From: Alphaproteobacteria bacterium
GTDB lineage: Bacteria > Pseudomonadota > Alphaproteobacteria > Micavibrionales > Micavibrionaceae
Length of the DNA stretch: 64,000 bases
Assembly (NCBI GenBank): GCA_030427385.1
Contig: JAUHWR010000001.1
Span: 1,732,042-1,796,041, forward strand
Direction: 5' to 3'
Positions 19,332 to 28,248 of this stretch are shown here, piece by piece. A model generated the notes under the pieces. That model was not told the origin of the DNA. It did not search any database and saw only the letters and a program-made list of their open reading frames with translations. A program made the translations under genes and the position numbers. Numbering within the stretch: position 1 is the first letter of the stretch; the number at the start of each line of letters is the position of its first letter.

Positions 19332-21337
19332 GATCCGCCATCGGAGACCACGGTGATAGCGTTATATTGGCTATTTAGCGGTTGTCCATATCCATCCGGC
19401 CCGCTGCCTCCTTGTTCGGTGATGGTAATCACATTGGATGACACATCGGTTTTTTTCAGGGTAACCGTGCGGCCCACCGCTTCGGGGGCATCGGCGGGCG
19501 GCAGGCGCGCTTCCAATGCCCCGCCAAAGCTCGACAATAAATACGTATCCACCGCCAGATCCACATCATATAATCCGGATCCATCAAAGAAACGCGTATT
19601 CCCCGGCGCGCGGTTGGATGATGTTACAAACCATTCCGCGCCATTGGATAACATGGTCACGAAATCATTCTCCGCCCCCAAATAATAATGGCGCCCATCG
19701 GGGCCATTACCACCATCTTCTGTAATTGTAATCAGATTTGACGAGGAATCAGTTTTCTTCACACTCATCTCCACCCCGACGGCATCCCCCGCATGGGGAA
19801 GCTCCACCTCTAACGCCCCGCCAAAAGATGACACTAAATGAACCGAATGTGACGTATCCAGACTGATACTACCACTCGCATCAATATATTCGGTATCGTA
19901 TCGTTGCAATGTTACCGTCATATCATTGGCAATACTGCGCTGGAATTTGTTTTTATAGGGAAAACCCGCATTATACGCGCTATATTCGCCGCCCGATAAA
20001 TCATAAATCGCCGCCCCGTTTGAGGCGGATAACAAATTATAAATCGCCGTTTCAATCGATCCATCATCCAGACGCACATTCGGCACTTCATTGGTGGATT
20101 CCGCGTACGGATTAATCAATAACGTTTTATTCGATCCCGCCCCCAACCAGAAACAGGCCTGCGCGGTGGTTCCATTTACATTGGCTTCACAATCCAAAAA
20201 CGAATTATTAAAGCTGCCTTCTTCTACATAAAATCCCGCGCCCGATGTGGTTGCGCCCAATGAATAGGCACGGCACGCATGAAATTTATTTGCATTGGGC
20301 GTATCCCCGCCGCCGCTGCGATAAAGATGAAATCCATGCACAAACGGCTGCGCCGCCAAAACACGATCAAAATTATTCCAATAACATGGTTGATGCGCCG
20401 CCGTTGATCCCGATCCGTCCAGTTGCACCGCAATCTGCGCCTGCCAGATAGTAATATCGGAAATACTGTTTTGCACACAGGGACGATCCTTCCCGGATAA
20501 TTTTAACCCTACATTGCCTTGCTCAATTCGAAACAGAGACAATGTGACATAGTCACCGACCACCTCTATGATATTGAAAAGACTAGACGATCCTCGCAGA
20601 ATACTCATTTGACCCGCCCCGATCAGGGTCTTATTCGCCGCAACTTGAATGGTCGATGTGGTTAAATACACCCCATTAGGAATAAAAACCGCATCATGCG
20701 CCGCCAACGCATTTTGAATGGCAATCGTATCATCCTGAATACCATCCCCGACCGCGCCAAAATCTTTCACGGACACCATATCCGCCAGCTTATCCTGAAT
20801 TGCGCGCTCGCCCGCCCCTGTGCCGCTCGCTGTGAAAGTCGCGCCCGGTGTTGCTCCGCTTAAATCCAGCGCCACCGGATTACCATTTCCATCAAACCCC
20901 AGCCCTTTATATCTGCGGTTTATTAAATCCGGCAATACTTTTTGACCTGCTATATCCGTGTCAGGAAAACGCAGCGCCGTGTCATTTTCGCGGCCAATTT
21001 GTTGAATCGAGGCGACCATATAATCCAGCTCGGTATTAATCGCATCGGCGGAAAAATCACCGCCTTCCAAAAAATCCGTCATCCGCTCAATTTTCAGCAC
21101 GCGCTCTAACGTTAAAACCGTATCCATCACCGGCGAACTATCAAACGTCACGGAGCCGCCCACGCTTTCCCCCGCACCCGTAATCGTAAAGCCGCTCACC
21201 TGCTCCGCCCCGTTTAATTTAACGCACAAATCCTCGCTGGCGAAAATCGGAAACGGAAAACTGAATGAATCCTGCGTTCCGTTACAGACGTAAGAAATCA
21301 ACGGCGCCACGGCCGGTATTTTAATGTGTGATGTCAT
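19307..21337 (-). CDS. Phage tail fibre/tail spike with pectate-lyase-type beta-helix
   Basis: T7 gp17-like N-terminus (YVCNGTQDSFSFPFPIFASEDLCVKLNG); VKDFGAVGDGIQDDTIAIQNAL; C-terminal tandem repeats. Confidence 0.88.
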   Translation of the reverse strand: MTSHIKIPAVAPLISYVCNGTQDSFSFPFPIFASEDLCVKLNGAEQVSGFTITGAGESVGGSVTFDSSPVMDTVLTLERVLKIERMTDFLEGGDFSADAINTELDYMVASIQQIGRENDTALRFPDTDIAGQKVLPDLINRRYKGLGFDGNGNPVALDLSGATPGATFTASGTGAGERAIQDKLADMVSVKDFGAVGDGIQDDTIAIQNALAAHDAVFIPNGVYLTTSTIQVAANKTLIGAGQMSILRGSSSLFNIIEVVGDYVTLSLFRIEQGNVGLKLSGKDRPCVQNSISDITIWQAQIAVQLDGSGSTAAHQPCYWNNFDRVLAAQPFVHGFHLYRSGGGDTPNANKFHACRAYSLGATTSGAGFYVEEGSFNNSFLDCEANVNGTTAQACFWLGAGSNKTLLINPYAESTNEVPNVRLDDGSIETAIYNLLSASNGAAIYDLSGGEYSAYNAGFPYKNKFQRSIANDMTVTLQRYDTEYIDASGSISLDTSHSVHLVSSFGGALEVELPHAGDAVGVEMSVKKTDSSSNLITITEDGGNGPDGRHYYLGAENDFVTMLSNGAEWFVTSSNRAPGNTRFFDGSGLYDVDLAVDTYLLSSFGGALEARLPPADAPEAVGRTVTLKKTDVSSNVITITEQGGSGPDGYGQPLNSQYNAITVVSDGGSWWIIGKF

Positions 21338-21380
21338 GATTTTTCTTGTATTTTAGTTAAGCACTAATTATTTATATCTT

Positions 21381-21671
21381 ATGAATAATGAAAAAAAAAT
21401 AGTCGGCTCTGTTGCTGCTGCTTGGCTTCTTACTACATTTATGTTGGCTTCCGACTATCCTACATGGCCATTTGATAACGCGCTGGATATCATTCCTGGC
21501 TATACTGAAAAAATGGAAAGTGTTATAATAGAGGGAGATTATCCCTACATTGAACATAGATCACAAGTGTCGTTAAACAGAATGGCATTTAATATTGGAG
21601 CAAGAGCTTATGGAACAGGTCTTCTTGATATTACTGATCATGTCTCTAATGAAGAGCTTTTGTTAGATTAA
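21381..21671 (+). CDS. Hypothetical small protein, opposite-strand cargo in phage cluster
   Basis: 96 aa ORF in the tail spike/internal protein gap. Confidence 0.45.
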   Translation: MNNEKKIVGSVAAAWLLTTFMLASDYPTWPFDNALDIIPGYTEKMESVIIEGDYPYIEHRSQVSLNRMAFNIGARAYGTGLLDITDHVSNEELLLD

Positions 21672-22189
21672 AACCTCACCGCCCGCGCCAAATTCTGCCG
21701 CTCCTGCAACTGCGTGGCCTGAAGGATATTTAAACTTCTCTGCTCCGCCAAACCTTGTGACAGCGCCGCACTGCTGAGCTGAGCCAGACGTTGTCTTTGC
21801 GCCAATTCTTCCTCGCTTTCATCAAACAGCCCCAGTAAGACCGCCTCCGCCGAGCCGCCCGCACTGCTGATGCCGCTCCCGCCAAAGCTGGCGCGTTGTT
21901 TGGCGACCGCACTGCGCAGCGCGCGCTGACGGCGTTCTTCCGCGCTTTGCGTTTCGGCTTGTTGCTGTTGCAAACGCAATGCCGCTTGCTGCGCCGCTTG
22001 CTGCTGCTGTAACCCTTGCTGTTGCTGTAATTGCTGTAGTGCCAAAGTTTGCTCGGCCTGCAGGTTGCTACTCGCGCGGCGTGTATCCTGCCCGCCAAAG
22101 TCCTGCACCGTATCAACAAAATTATCAATCGTATTTAACGTCGATGTAATGCCGCCAATCAAACTTGCGGCTGATGTAATCGCTCCCAT
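21668..22189 (-). CDS. Gln-rich internal virion-like protein
   Basis: Position after tail tubular B; MGAITSAASLIGG... with Q-rich coiled region. Confidence 0.6.
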   Translation of the reverse strand: MGAITSAASLIGGITSTLNTIDNFVDTVQDFGGQDTRRASSNLQAEQTLALQQLQQQQGLQQQQAAQQAALRLQQQQAETQSAEERRQRALRSAVAKQRASFGGSGISSAGGSAEAVLLGLFDESEEELAQRQRLAQLSSAALSQGLAEQRSLNILQATQLQERQNLARAVRF

Positions 22190-22200
22190 AATATCTTCCT

Positions 22201-24093
22201 TTAATCGTTCACTTTTAATTCTGTTGTCACGCTCAGCAATGTAAACGGCAGGGGCGCATCCTGCTCTATACTCCAGAGCGGTTTTTCACCGTCCGGTTGC
22301 CAGCCGAAGGCGCGCACGCGCACATTGCCGCTGATGGTGGGCGGCGGGTCGTCCAAAACATCACTGCCGAATTGATGAAGAATTGCATCATCATAACCGC
22401 GCCCGACATTCAGCCGCAGGCTCTGCGTATTTTCCACGCGGTAAATCGCCTCCACAAGCCGCACACTGCGCCCGCCGCCGGCATTTCCGACCGAACTTGG
22501 CGGCAGGGGGGTAATTTTATGCGTAAACGGCAAGCCGATTTGCACCACTTTTGCCCCCGAAGACAGGGTCACTGACCCGGAAAGAACCGTGACCGGATCG
22601 TGAATGAGTCCATCCGCCAAAACCGAGACAACCCGCCCCTCTAAATGATCCAATCCCGACCAGACCGTTACATTACTTGCCGATACCCCGCTTAAGGCGG
22701 AATCCAGATAAAGCGTATCGTCAAATTCTTCGATCATATAAGTCCCGTCTCTCAAAATCAGCAGATATACACTCTCCCCGACCACGGCCACCGATTGCAC
22801 GGCACCGTCGGTTTGATGCAGCGTCCAAGCCGCCACTTGTTCGGCGCGATACACCGTTAAGGTGGCAAATTGCCCGTCTTCCCGCACCAGAAATAGCAAT
22901 CGGCGCGTTTGATCAAAATCCTGATCGATCGGCGCTTGAATGATATGCCGCGATAAGAGCGCAAGGTCAGTCGCCTGATAGGCTTGCTCCAAATCCGTAT
23001 AAAGAAACTCGCGTATTTCCTGCCTGTTTCGCGCCACAAACAATGTCGCTCCATCGACGTTCACGGGCGGAATATAGCGTCCCGTCACCGATCCGACCCG
23101 TGTTTGACGGTTTAATTGCACCGATGTCGGGGTCAATGGCACGCCCGTCACCATCCATTCCGCGCCGGATGTAAAAACCTGTAAATGCCGCCCTGAAAAC
23201 AGACCGCGAATGGCATTGACCTGATCGGATAATATCGCAAATTCAATCGCCTCATCATCCAATCCTTCCCCCAGATTAAAATTAAACAGATCCCCGCTTT
23301 TTGAAAACCATAGCCGGTTCGGCAAATCACGTGACCCGCCAATGACCAACCTATCCTGATGGAATGCCACTCTGACCGGATATCCGCGATAGGCGCTAAA
23401 GGCCTGCTCTGTCCAATCTATTGTCGGGTTGGTATCGGGCAAATCCTCAATCAATATGATACTGGCCACAGTTGGCGAAGCAACATCACTAATTGTGCCT
23501 TCTTTTCCGGCGATACGCAGACGTGCGCCTTCTTGCAATTCATCAAAAATTGGCGCAGACGCCGTGACTGTTATGGTGCCGCTGACAGCGGAGGGCGTTA
23601 AACTCACCCCGCTATTTTCGAACTTGAAATAAGGCTGGTATCGCTTACCGTCCTGCTCATAATATGACCATTCGCTTAAATCCCAGCCCGCAATGGTGCG
23701 CGTAAGCTTTTGCGGCGGATAATCAGGATGCGTCATCAACAACGTATCCGCCGATTGCGTCCATACCACCTGGTTTGTGTCACTCGCCCGCCATGGTGCG
23801 CTTAACGTTGCCTCCAGGCTACCTTCAAAATAGATATCAATCTGTTCATCGGACAATACCAGCAAATAAGCTTGTTCCGTATTAAATTCAAATGCAATCA
23901 AGCGTCCCGTGCTCGGCACGCTATCGACGTAGCGCAGACCTGCACGCCGCGTGACCCCGCCCGTTGGAAAAATAAATAGATTTTGTAAATCCAGCGCGCC
24001 ATTGGCATAGGCATTTAAATCCCCGCGCCCAAGCAGATCACGGCTGACCGCTCCCGCTGTAAATGTGGTTTTGATATCTCTGATTCGTGTCAT
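22201..24093 (-). CDS. Tail tubular protein B-like (T7 gp12-type)
   Basis: LLGRGDLNAYANGALDLQNLFIFPTGGVTRRAGLRYVDS; FHQDRLVIGGSRDLPNRLWFSKSGD. Confidence 0.88.
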   Translation of the reverse strand: MTRIRDIKTTFTAGAVSRDLLGRGDLNAYANGALDLQNLFIFPTGGVTRRAGLRYVDSVPSTGRLIAFEFNTEQAYLLVLSDEQIDIYFEGSLEATLSAPWRASDTNQVVWTQSADTLLMTHPDYPPQKLTRTIAGWDLSEWSYYEQDGKRYQPYFKFENSGVSLTPSAVSGTITVTASAPIFDELQEGARLRIAGKEGTISDVASPTVASIILIEDLPDTNPTIDWTEQAFSAYRGYPVRVAFHQDRLVIGGSRDLPNRLWFSKSGDLFNFNLGEGLDDEAIEFAILSDQVNAIRGLFSGRHLQVFTSGAEWMVTGVPLTPTSVQLNRQTRVGSVTGRYIPPVNVDGATLFVARNRQEIREFLYTDLEQAYQATDLALLSRHIIQAPIDQDFDQTRRLLFLVREDGQFATLTVYRAEQVAAWTLHQTDGAVQSVAVVGESVYLLILRDGTYMIEEFDDTLYLDSALSGVSASNVTVWSGLDHLEGRVVSVLADGLIHDPVTVLSGSVTLSSGAKVVQIGLPFTHKITPLPPSSVGNAGGGRSVRLVEAIYRVENTQSLRLNVGRGYDDAILHQFGSDVLDDPPPTISGNVRVRAFGWQPDGEKPLWSIEQDAPLPFTLLSVTTELKVND

Positions 24094-24159
24094 ATTTTTC
24101 TACTTTTTTGGAACTAATTAAAAGGTGAGTGGTTGGCAATTTTTATAAAGGAGACAGAT

Positions 24160-24396
24160 ATGCAAAATAAAATATTAGTATTTACAGTCTTTGGATTACT
24201 ACTTCTTCCCCTTGCGGCATGCGGATCATCTAAGGGTGATCGCGCCCTTAGCGGCGGCGCAATCGGCGCAGGAGCCGGAGCAGTGGGCGCAGCCGCAACA
24301 GATAGCAATGTAGGCGGCGGCGCTGTGCTTGGCGGTATAGTGGGCGCCGGTGTCGGCGCAGTCACAGACGAAGATGATATCGATCTTGATAATTAA
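24160..24396 (+). CDS. Small glycine-zipper lipoprotein, opposite-strand cargo
   Basis: Lipobox LPLAACGSS; GGAIGAGAGAVGAAATDSNVGGGAVLGGIVGAGVGA; start Met10 of ORF 24133. Confidence 0.7.
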   Translation: MQNKILVFTVFGLLLLPLAACGSSKGDRALSGGAIGAGAGAVGAAATDSNVGGGAVLGGIVGAGVGAVTDEDDIDLDN

Positions 24397-24416
24397 TCAG
24401 CCGCCAAAATAATACA

Positions 24417-24451
24417 AAAGCCCGTTTCATAATAAGCGGGCTTTTCTTTAT
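24417..24451 (+). terminator. Rho-independent terminator after the lipoprotein gene
   Basis: aaaagcccgtttcataataagcgggctttt. Confidence 0.8.
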
Positions 24452-24477
24452 AATAATGTTGGCGTAAACTCTAAATT

Positions 24478-24765
24478 ATGGCTTGGATTTTACAATTTGG
24501 CATTATAGTTTTTTTACTTGGCATGGTGTGGTCCCTCTATGTCAGCTTCAAAGTGTCGTCTGTTGCCGCTATTGGTAACTTTTTATTCTGGCCATTTCCT
24601 TATTTGTACTGTGTTTACAAAGATTTTGAGAGAGTAAAATACTCTTTTTTTGTGTTAATCGCTGGCGTCATATTAATTTGCATTGGTATCTATTACAGCC
24701 CTGCTATTCAACACACTTTCACCCAAACCTTCGATTATATGGGTACATCTACTTATATCCCCTAA
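24478..24765 (+). CDS. Hypothetical small membrane protein, opposite-strand cargo
   Basis: 95 aa hydrophobic ORF. Confidence 0.45.
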   Translation: MAWILQFGIIVFLLGMVWSLYVSFKVSSVAAIGNFLFWPFPYLYCVYKDFERVKYSFFVLIAGVILICIGIYYSPAIQHTFTQTFDYMGTSTYIP

Positions 24766-25325
24766 CGACGAATATCGGTCAGGGGGAAATTCTCAATCCG
24801 GCTGGGACTGTCTTGCTGCGCATCAATTTGTCGTGCTTGCTCATACTCTTTCTCTGCTAAGCGAAATAAGGCCTCGGCGCGCGAAGTGTTTTCCGTGACC
24901 GGAATACAAAACTCCGCCGCCAATCGGGAGACCAATGCTTGCGTGAAATAAGGCGGAAACCCGCTTTCATCAACATTGGCGATATAATTCAACGTCACAG
25001 CAGATGCATTGGTATGCAGCGCCCCGCTCGATATGCGAAAATTCACCCCGCGCGATTTTGTATTTGATCCTGCTGATAACGCCCGCAAAAAATCGTTGGG
25101 CAATCCGAACGCATAAGCATAATCGGCAATTGGCGGGCTGACGAGCTGAGTTAATTGCGCCTGCATTGTGGCAAAGCTCCATCCATAGCTAGAGAGCAAA
25201 GCATCCTTTACGGATTCATATAGCGTTTCCGAAATTTCCGCTTCCGCCGTGCCATCACTAAAGGATGTAATCGGCAAAGCCCCAATCCGCACTAAAGCGC
25301 GGGAGCATAAGGTAATATTATTCAT
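24762..25325 (-). CDS. Tail tubular protein A-like (T7 gp11-type)
   Basis: ITLCSRALVRIGALPITSFSDGTAEAEISETLYESVKDALLSSYGWSFATMQAQL. Confidence 0.85.
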   Translation of the reverse strand: MNNITLCSRALVRIGALPITSFSDGTAEAEISETLYESVKDALLSSYGWSFATMQAQLTQLVSPPIADYAYAFGLPNDFLRALSAGSNTKSRGVNFRISSGALHTNASAVTLNYIANVDESGFPPYFTQALVSRLAAEFCIPVTENTSRAEALFRLAEKEYEQARQIDAQQDSPSRIENFPLTDIRR

Positions 25326-25354
25326 GATATGATTCCTGTTGTTATAATATAAAC

Positions 25355-25379
25355 GTCATCCCTGTGCAGGCAGGGATCT
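25355..25379. repeat. Short inverted repeat (GTCATCCCTG-AGGCAGGGATC), related to copy at 5591
   Basis: gtcatccctgtgcaggcagggatct. Confidence 0.65.
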
Positions 25380-25435
25380 TAAACATAAAAAAACCGCCTC
25401 ATCGGGCGGTTCTCTAATAAGGATAATTTAGTTGC

Positions 25436-25753
25436 TTATAATTGAGAAGCCGGTCCTTCTGGTTGTATAGTGAGCTCTTCTCCTTCGTTTGTCTCCTGAC
25501 TTTCTAAAGTGGCTCGACATAAAGATTGTAAGCCATTTCCTATACCTGCACCTAAAGCTCCGCCAAATACAACCGCCAAAACAAGTTCACTGCCAAGAGC
25601 AACGTCACCCGTCTTTAATATAGATCCCCCTACCAAACTAGTGACACCGGAAACACCACCTAATAGGCACCCTAAACGGGTTCCTCTAATTGCCATTTCT
25701 TCCATAAGGCCTTGTTTTAATCCTGAAACAGCTTGCTTAAAAATACCTTTCAT
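25436..25753 (-). CDS. Small Gly-rich membrane protein
   Basis: 105 aa; LGCLLGGVSGVTSLVGGSIL, VVFGGALGAGIGNGL. Confidence 0.5.
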   Translation of the reverse strand: MKGIFKQAVSGLKQGLMEEMAIRGTRLGCLLGGVSGVTSLVGGSILKTGDVALGSELVLAVVFGGALGAGIGNGLQSLCRATLESQETNEGEELTIQPEGPASQL

Positions 25754-25854
25754 AACTCATACTCCTCTACGCATTTTTCTTTATATACATAAAAAAAATA
25801 ATTTTACTCTTAAAATGCAATATAAATTATAAAATTACCAAGATTAGCTTATTA

Positions 25855-26142
25855 TTATAGAGTTATGTCGCATTCCGCGTTCTTATGATTCTGTTCAGCA
25901 CATGCGGACACCAAAGCCACGCGCTGCGGTGCCACGGCATAAACTGTGCCGATTTTTGAACCGGGCGGCAGATGATCCGCATCTGTATATTCCACGTTTG
26001 TAAGCCCGTTATATCCCTCGCTACGCCCTGAAATGATAGCGGGATATTTTACGTCGCCGCGTTCAACGGTAACGTTTGTTCCTGCCTCTACTATTTGTCC
26101 GGCAACCTCAAATGATGTGGTTAAATTAGGTTTATTATTCAT
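25855..26142 (-). CDS. Small phage virion-associated hypothetical protein
   Basis: 95 aa in the head-tail part of the cluster. Confidence 0.5.
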   Translation of the reverse strand: MNNKPNLTTSFEVAGQIVEAGTNVTVERGDVKYPAIISGRSEGYNGLTNVEYTDADHLPPGSKIGTVYAVAPQRVALVSACAEQNHKNAECDITL

Positions 26143-26269
26143 TTTAAATCACACGCCTTATTACTTTTTTTACTTAATAATCATCATGACATTTTTTGTC
26201 AAAATTAAAAACAACTTCCCCGTATAATTTCATACGGGGAAGCGTCTTTCATCAATACAGATGGCACAT

Positions 26270-26323
26270 CCTGCTTTTATGGTGAGACAAGGGAGGAGAC
26301 CGAGAGAACTCTCGAAAAGCAGG
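26270..26323 (-). other. Candidate structured RNA element (nested hairpins)
   Basis: CCTGCTTTT (26270-26278) pairs with AAAAGCAGG (26315-26323), enclosing palindrome CGAGAGAACTCTCG (26301-26314). Confidence 0.45.
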
Positions 26324-26335
26324 CGCTTATATAAT

Positions 26336-26575
26336 TTAGCTATAAGCGGCAACGGTGATTACACCGCCGCTATTACCCGCAACGCTATAGAATGTGGTGG
26401 CGGGCGTGCCATCTGTATCGATATTCGCAATAACCAAATCACCAACGCGCAACATGTCGCTGGCGTTATTAAAATAACCCCCGCCGGTCACTGCCGCATC
26501 AATTGTGGTATAATGCCACAGCGTAAAATTATTCGCATAGGCAAGGACACTTAGGTCCGAAGTTTTAAAAGTCAT
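26336..26575 (-). CDS. Small phage protein downstream of major capsid gene
   Basis: 79 aa; MTFKTSDLSVLAYANNFTLWHYTTIDAAVTGGGYFNNASDMLRVGDLV. Confidence 0.65.
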   Translation of the reverse strand: MTFKTSDLSVLAYANNFTLWHYTTIDAAVTGGGYFNNASDMLRVGDLVIANIDTDGTPATTFYSVAGNSGGVITVAAYS

Positions 26576-26614
26576 AATCTTATTTCCTTCATTATAAATG
26601 TTATGGGGAGAAGA

Positions 26615-26658
26615 ATTTCAAACTCTCAAAATGAATTTCCACATTGAGAGTCTGAAAT
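26615..26658 (-). other. Stem-loop immediately 3' of major capsid gene
   Basis: 15-bp arms ATTTCARACTCTCAA/TTGAGAGTYTGAAAT; the one mismatch is a G-U wobble on the minus-strand RNA; no U-run. Confidence 0.65.
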
Positions 26659-26678
26659 CTTAGAAAGGTGAGGACCTC

Positions 26679-27512
26679 TTAATCCGGTGTTTCATCACAA
26701 TTAATCGTGACAATCCCTGCCTCATCAATCAGGGCACTGCCTTGGCTCATCATATTATTGACAAAGAAAGACGCGCGGTCACCATGCCATGTAATATCGG
26801 TTTGGACATCCGATCCGCTCGCATGGCCAATCGCAGTTTTGTGATAGAAATAACAAGAACGAATATCATTCCCATCTACAGGCAGGCCGCTATGCGGGAT
26901 CCAGATCGTCCCCAGCCACATTTTCGCTTGAGTGATTGAACTGAATGGCAATTGATCTGCGCCGATATAATCCGCATTGGTGAATTCATCTATTTTCAAC
27001 AATTCAGACCACTGCTTCCAACCGACAACCGCAAAACGCCCGCCATCATCCGGCACGTCATTCTCGCCGAATGTCTCAAACGCTTCTAACGCTTTATCCA
27101 ATGTTAAACCAACATTACCGTCGCTGATCACATGATCATCGGCCGCGGCCAGGGCATTAATGATCATCTCATCCGTTTTACGTCCCAACGCATTCGCGCC
27201 CGCCGCCGCAATAACCTGACGCTCATCGATATTGATTTTTAATTCATCAAGACGATCAACCCAATCGCCTGCATAGTAATCTTCCAGCGCGACAGAAACA
27301 CTGGAATGATCCAAATTCATCACCGGCACCATGCCATGTGTTGATTTGGTCGATGCTGTGCCGCTTCCCACTTTCTGAAACACCGCTTCGGCGCCGTTAA
27401 TATTATTGATGGTGCGCACTGTATTACGCAACTTTGACCCTTGACGTTGGTAAGCCTCATGCACTTCGCGTTCAAAATGCTTAATAAAGGCCTGATCTAT
27501 AGATGTAGACAT
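26679..27512 (-). CDS. Major capsid protein (podovirus-type)
   Basis: 277 aa; KHFEREVHEAYQRQGSKLRNTVRTINNINGAEAVFQKVGSGTAS...; sits between scaffold and tail tubular A. Confidence 0.85.
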   Translation of the reverse strand: MSTSIDQAFIKHFEREVHEAYQRQGSKLRNTVRTINNINGAEAVFQKVGSGTASTKSTHGMVPVMNLDHSSVSVALEDYYAGDWVDRLDELKINIDERQVIAAAGANALGRKTDEMIINALAAADDHVISDGNVGLTLDKALEAFETFGENDVPDDGGRFAVVGWKQWSELLKIDEFTNADYIGADQLPFSSITQAKMWLGTIWIPHSGLPVDGNDIRSCYFYHKTAIGHASGSDVQTDITWHGDRASFFVNNMMSQGSALIDEAGIVTINCDETPD

Positions 27513-27650
27513 GGTAAATACCTCATATTGTTAAATGTTAATGATATTGATGGGGTGGGTTGGCGTTTCATAACGACCCATGATAGCCCACGGACGGGTC
27601 AATGACCCGTTTACCGCAGACGCAATTCTGGTGTGTATGATTTTATATTA

Positions 27651-27679
27651 GGATAATATTCCTATAAAAGCAAGCTTTT
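27651..27679 (-). promoter_or_regulatory. Putative promoter for the capsid gene
   Basis: Minus-strand TTGCTT-N17-TAATAT about 150 nt upstream of the capsid start. Confidence 0.35.
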
Positions 27680-27802
27680 TTTATTAACCATAAAAAAGAC
27701 ATATTTTATAATTAAAAGATTGTCTTACGTGATCATTCGGGTACAATATTATTACGTGGGGTAATAAGTGTGTCTCGATGAACATATAAAAATGGGGCAT
27801 AT

Positions 27803-28180
27803 ATGCTAATGAAAATACTTGGTCAAAAAGATAATAATCATGACTCCGCGGCGCAAAAACGCCGCTCCGAACGCCGTGAAAGTGACCAATGTGTTGCTGA
27901 AATCAATGGTAAAACATTTCCGGTCATGAATTGGTCAAAGGGCGGCGCCCTGATTTTTACAGATGATCGACTCTTTGCCGAAAATGACAATATCGCCATT
28001 ACTATGAAATTTCATATTCAGGATCGGATCATTCCAATTCTAAATAATGCAACTGTATTACGGAAATCAAATAACCGTATTGCCATTGAATTTATCGAAG
28101 CCGATGAAGAAACGCGTCAAAACTTTCAACAAGTCATCGACGATATCACAACCCGCGAATTCGCCGACAGCCAAGCTTGA
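27803..28180 (+). CDS. PilZ-domain protein, opposite-strand cargo in phage cluster
   Basis: RRSERRES (RxxxR-type) followed by NWSKGGALI (D/NxSxxG); length fits a single PilZ domain. Confidence 0.75.
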   Translation: MLMKILGQKDNNHDSAAQKRRSERRESDQCVAEINGKTFPVMNWSKGGALIFTDDRLFAENDNIAITMKFHIQDRIIPILNNATVLRKSNNRIAIEFIEADEETRQNFQQVIDDITTREFADSQA

Positions 28181-28248
28181 TGGTAACTTAGAACGCATCC
28201 CGCATTCATACGGGATGCCTATTAATTCATTCTGACGTTCCACATACA

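Noticed and set aside
17262-24000. Many plus-strand ORFs of 60-125 aa antisense to the phage virion genes
   Set aside because: Shadow ORFs of GC-rich codons; no RBS or recognisable protein features. Only ORFs located in gaps between virion genes were kept.
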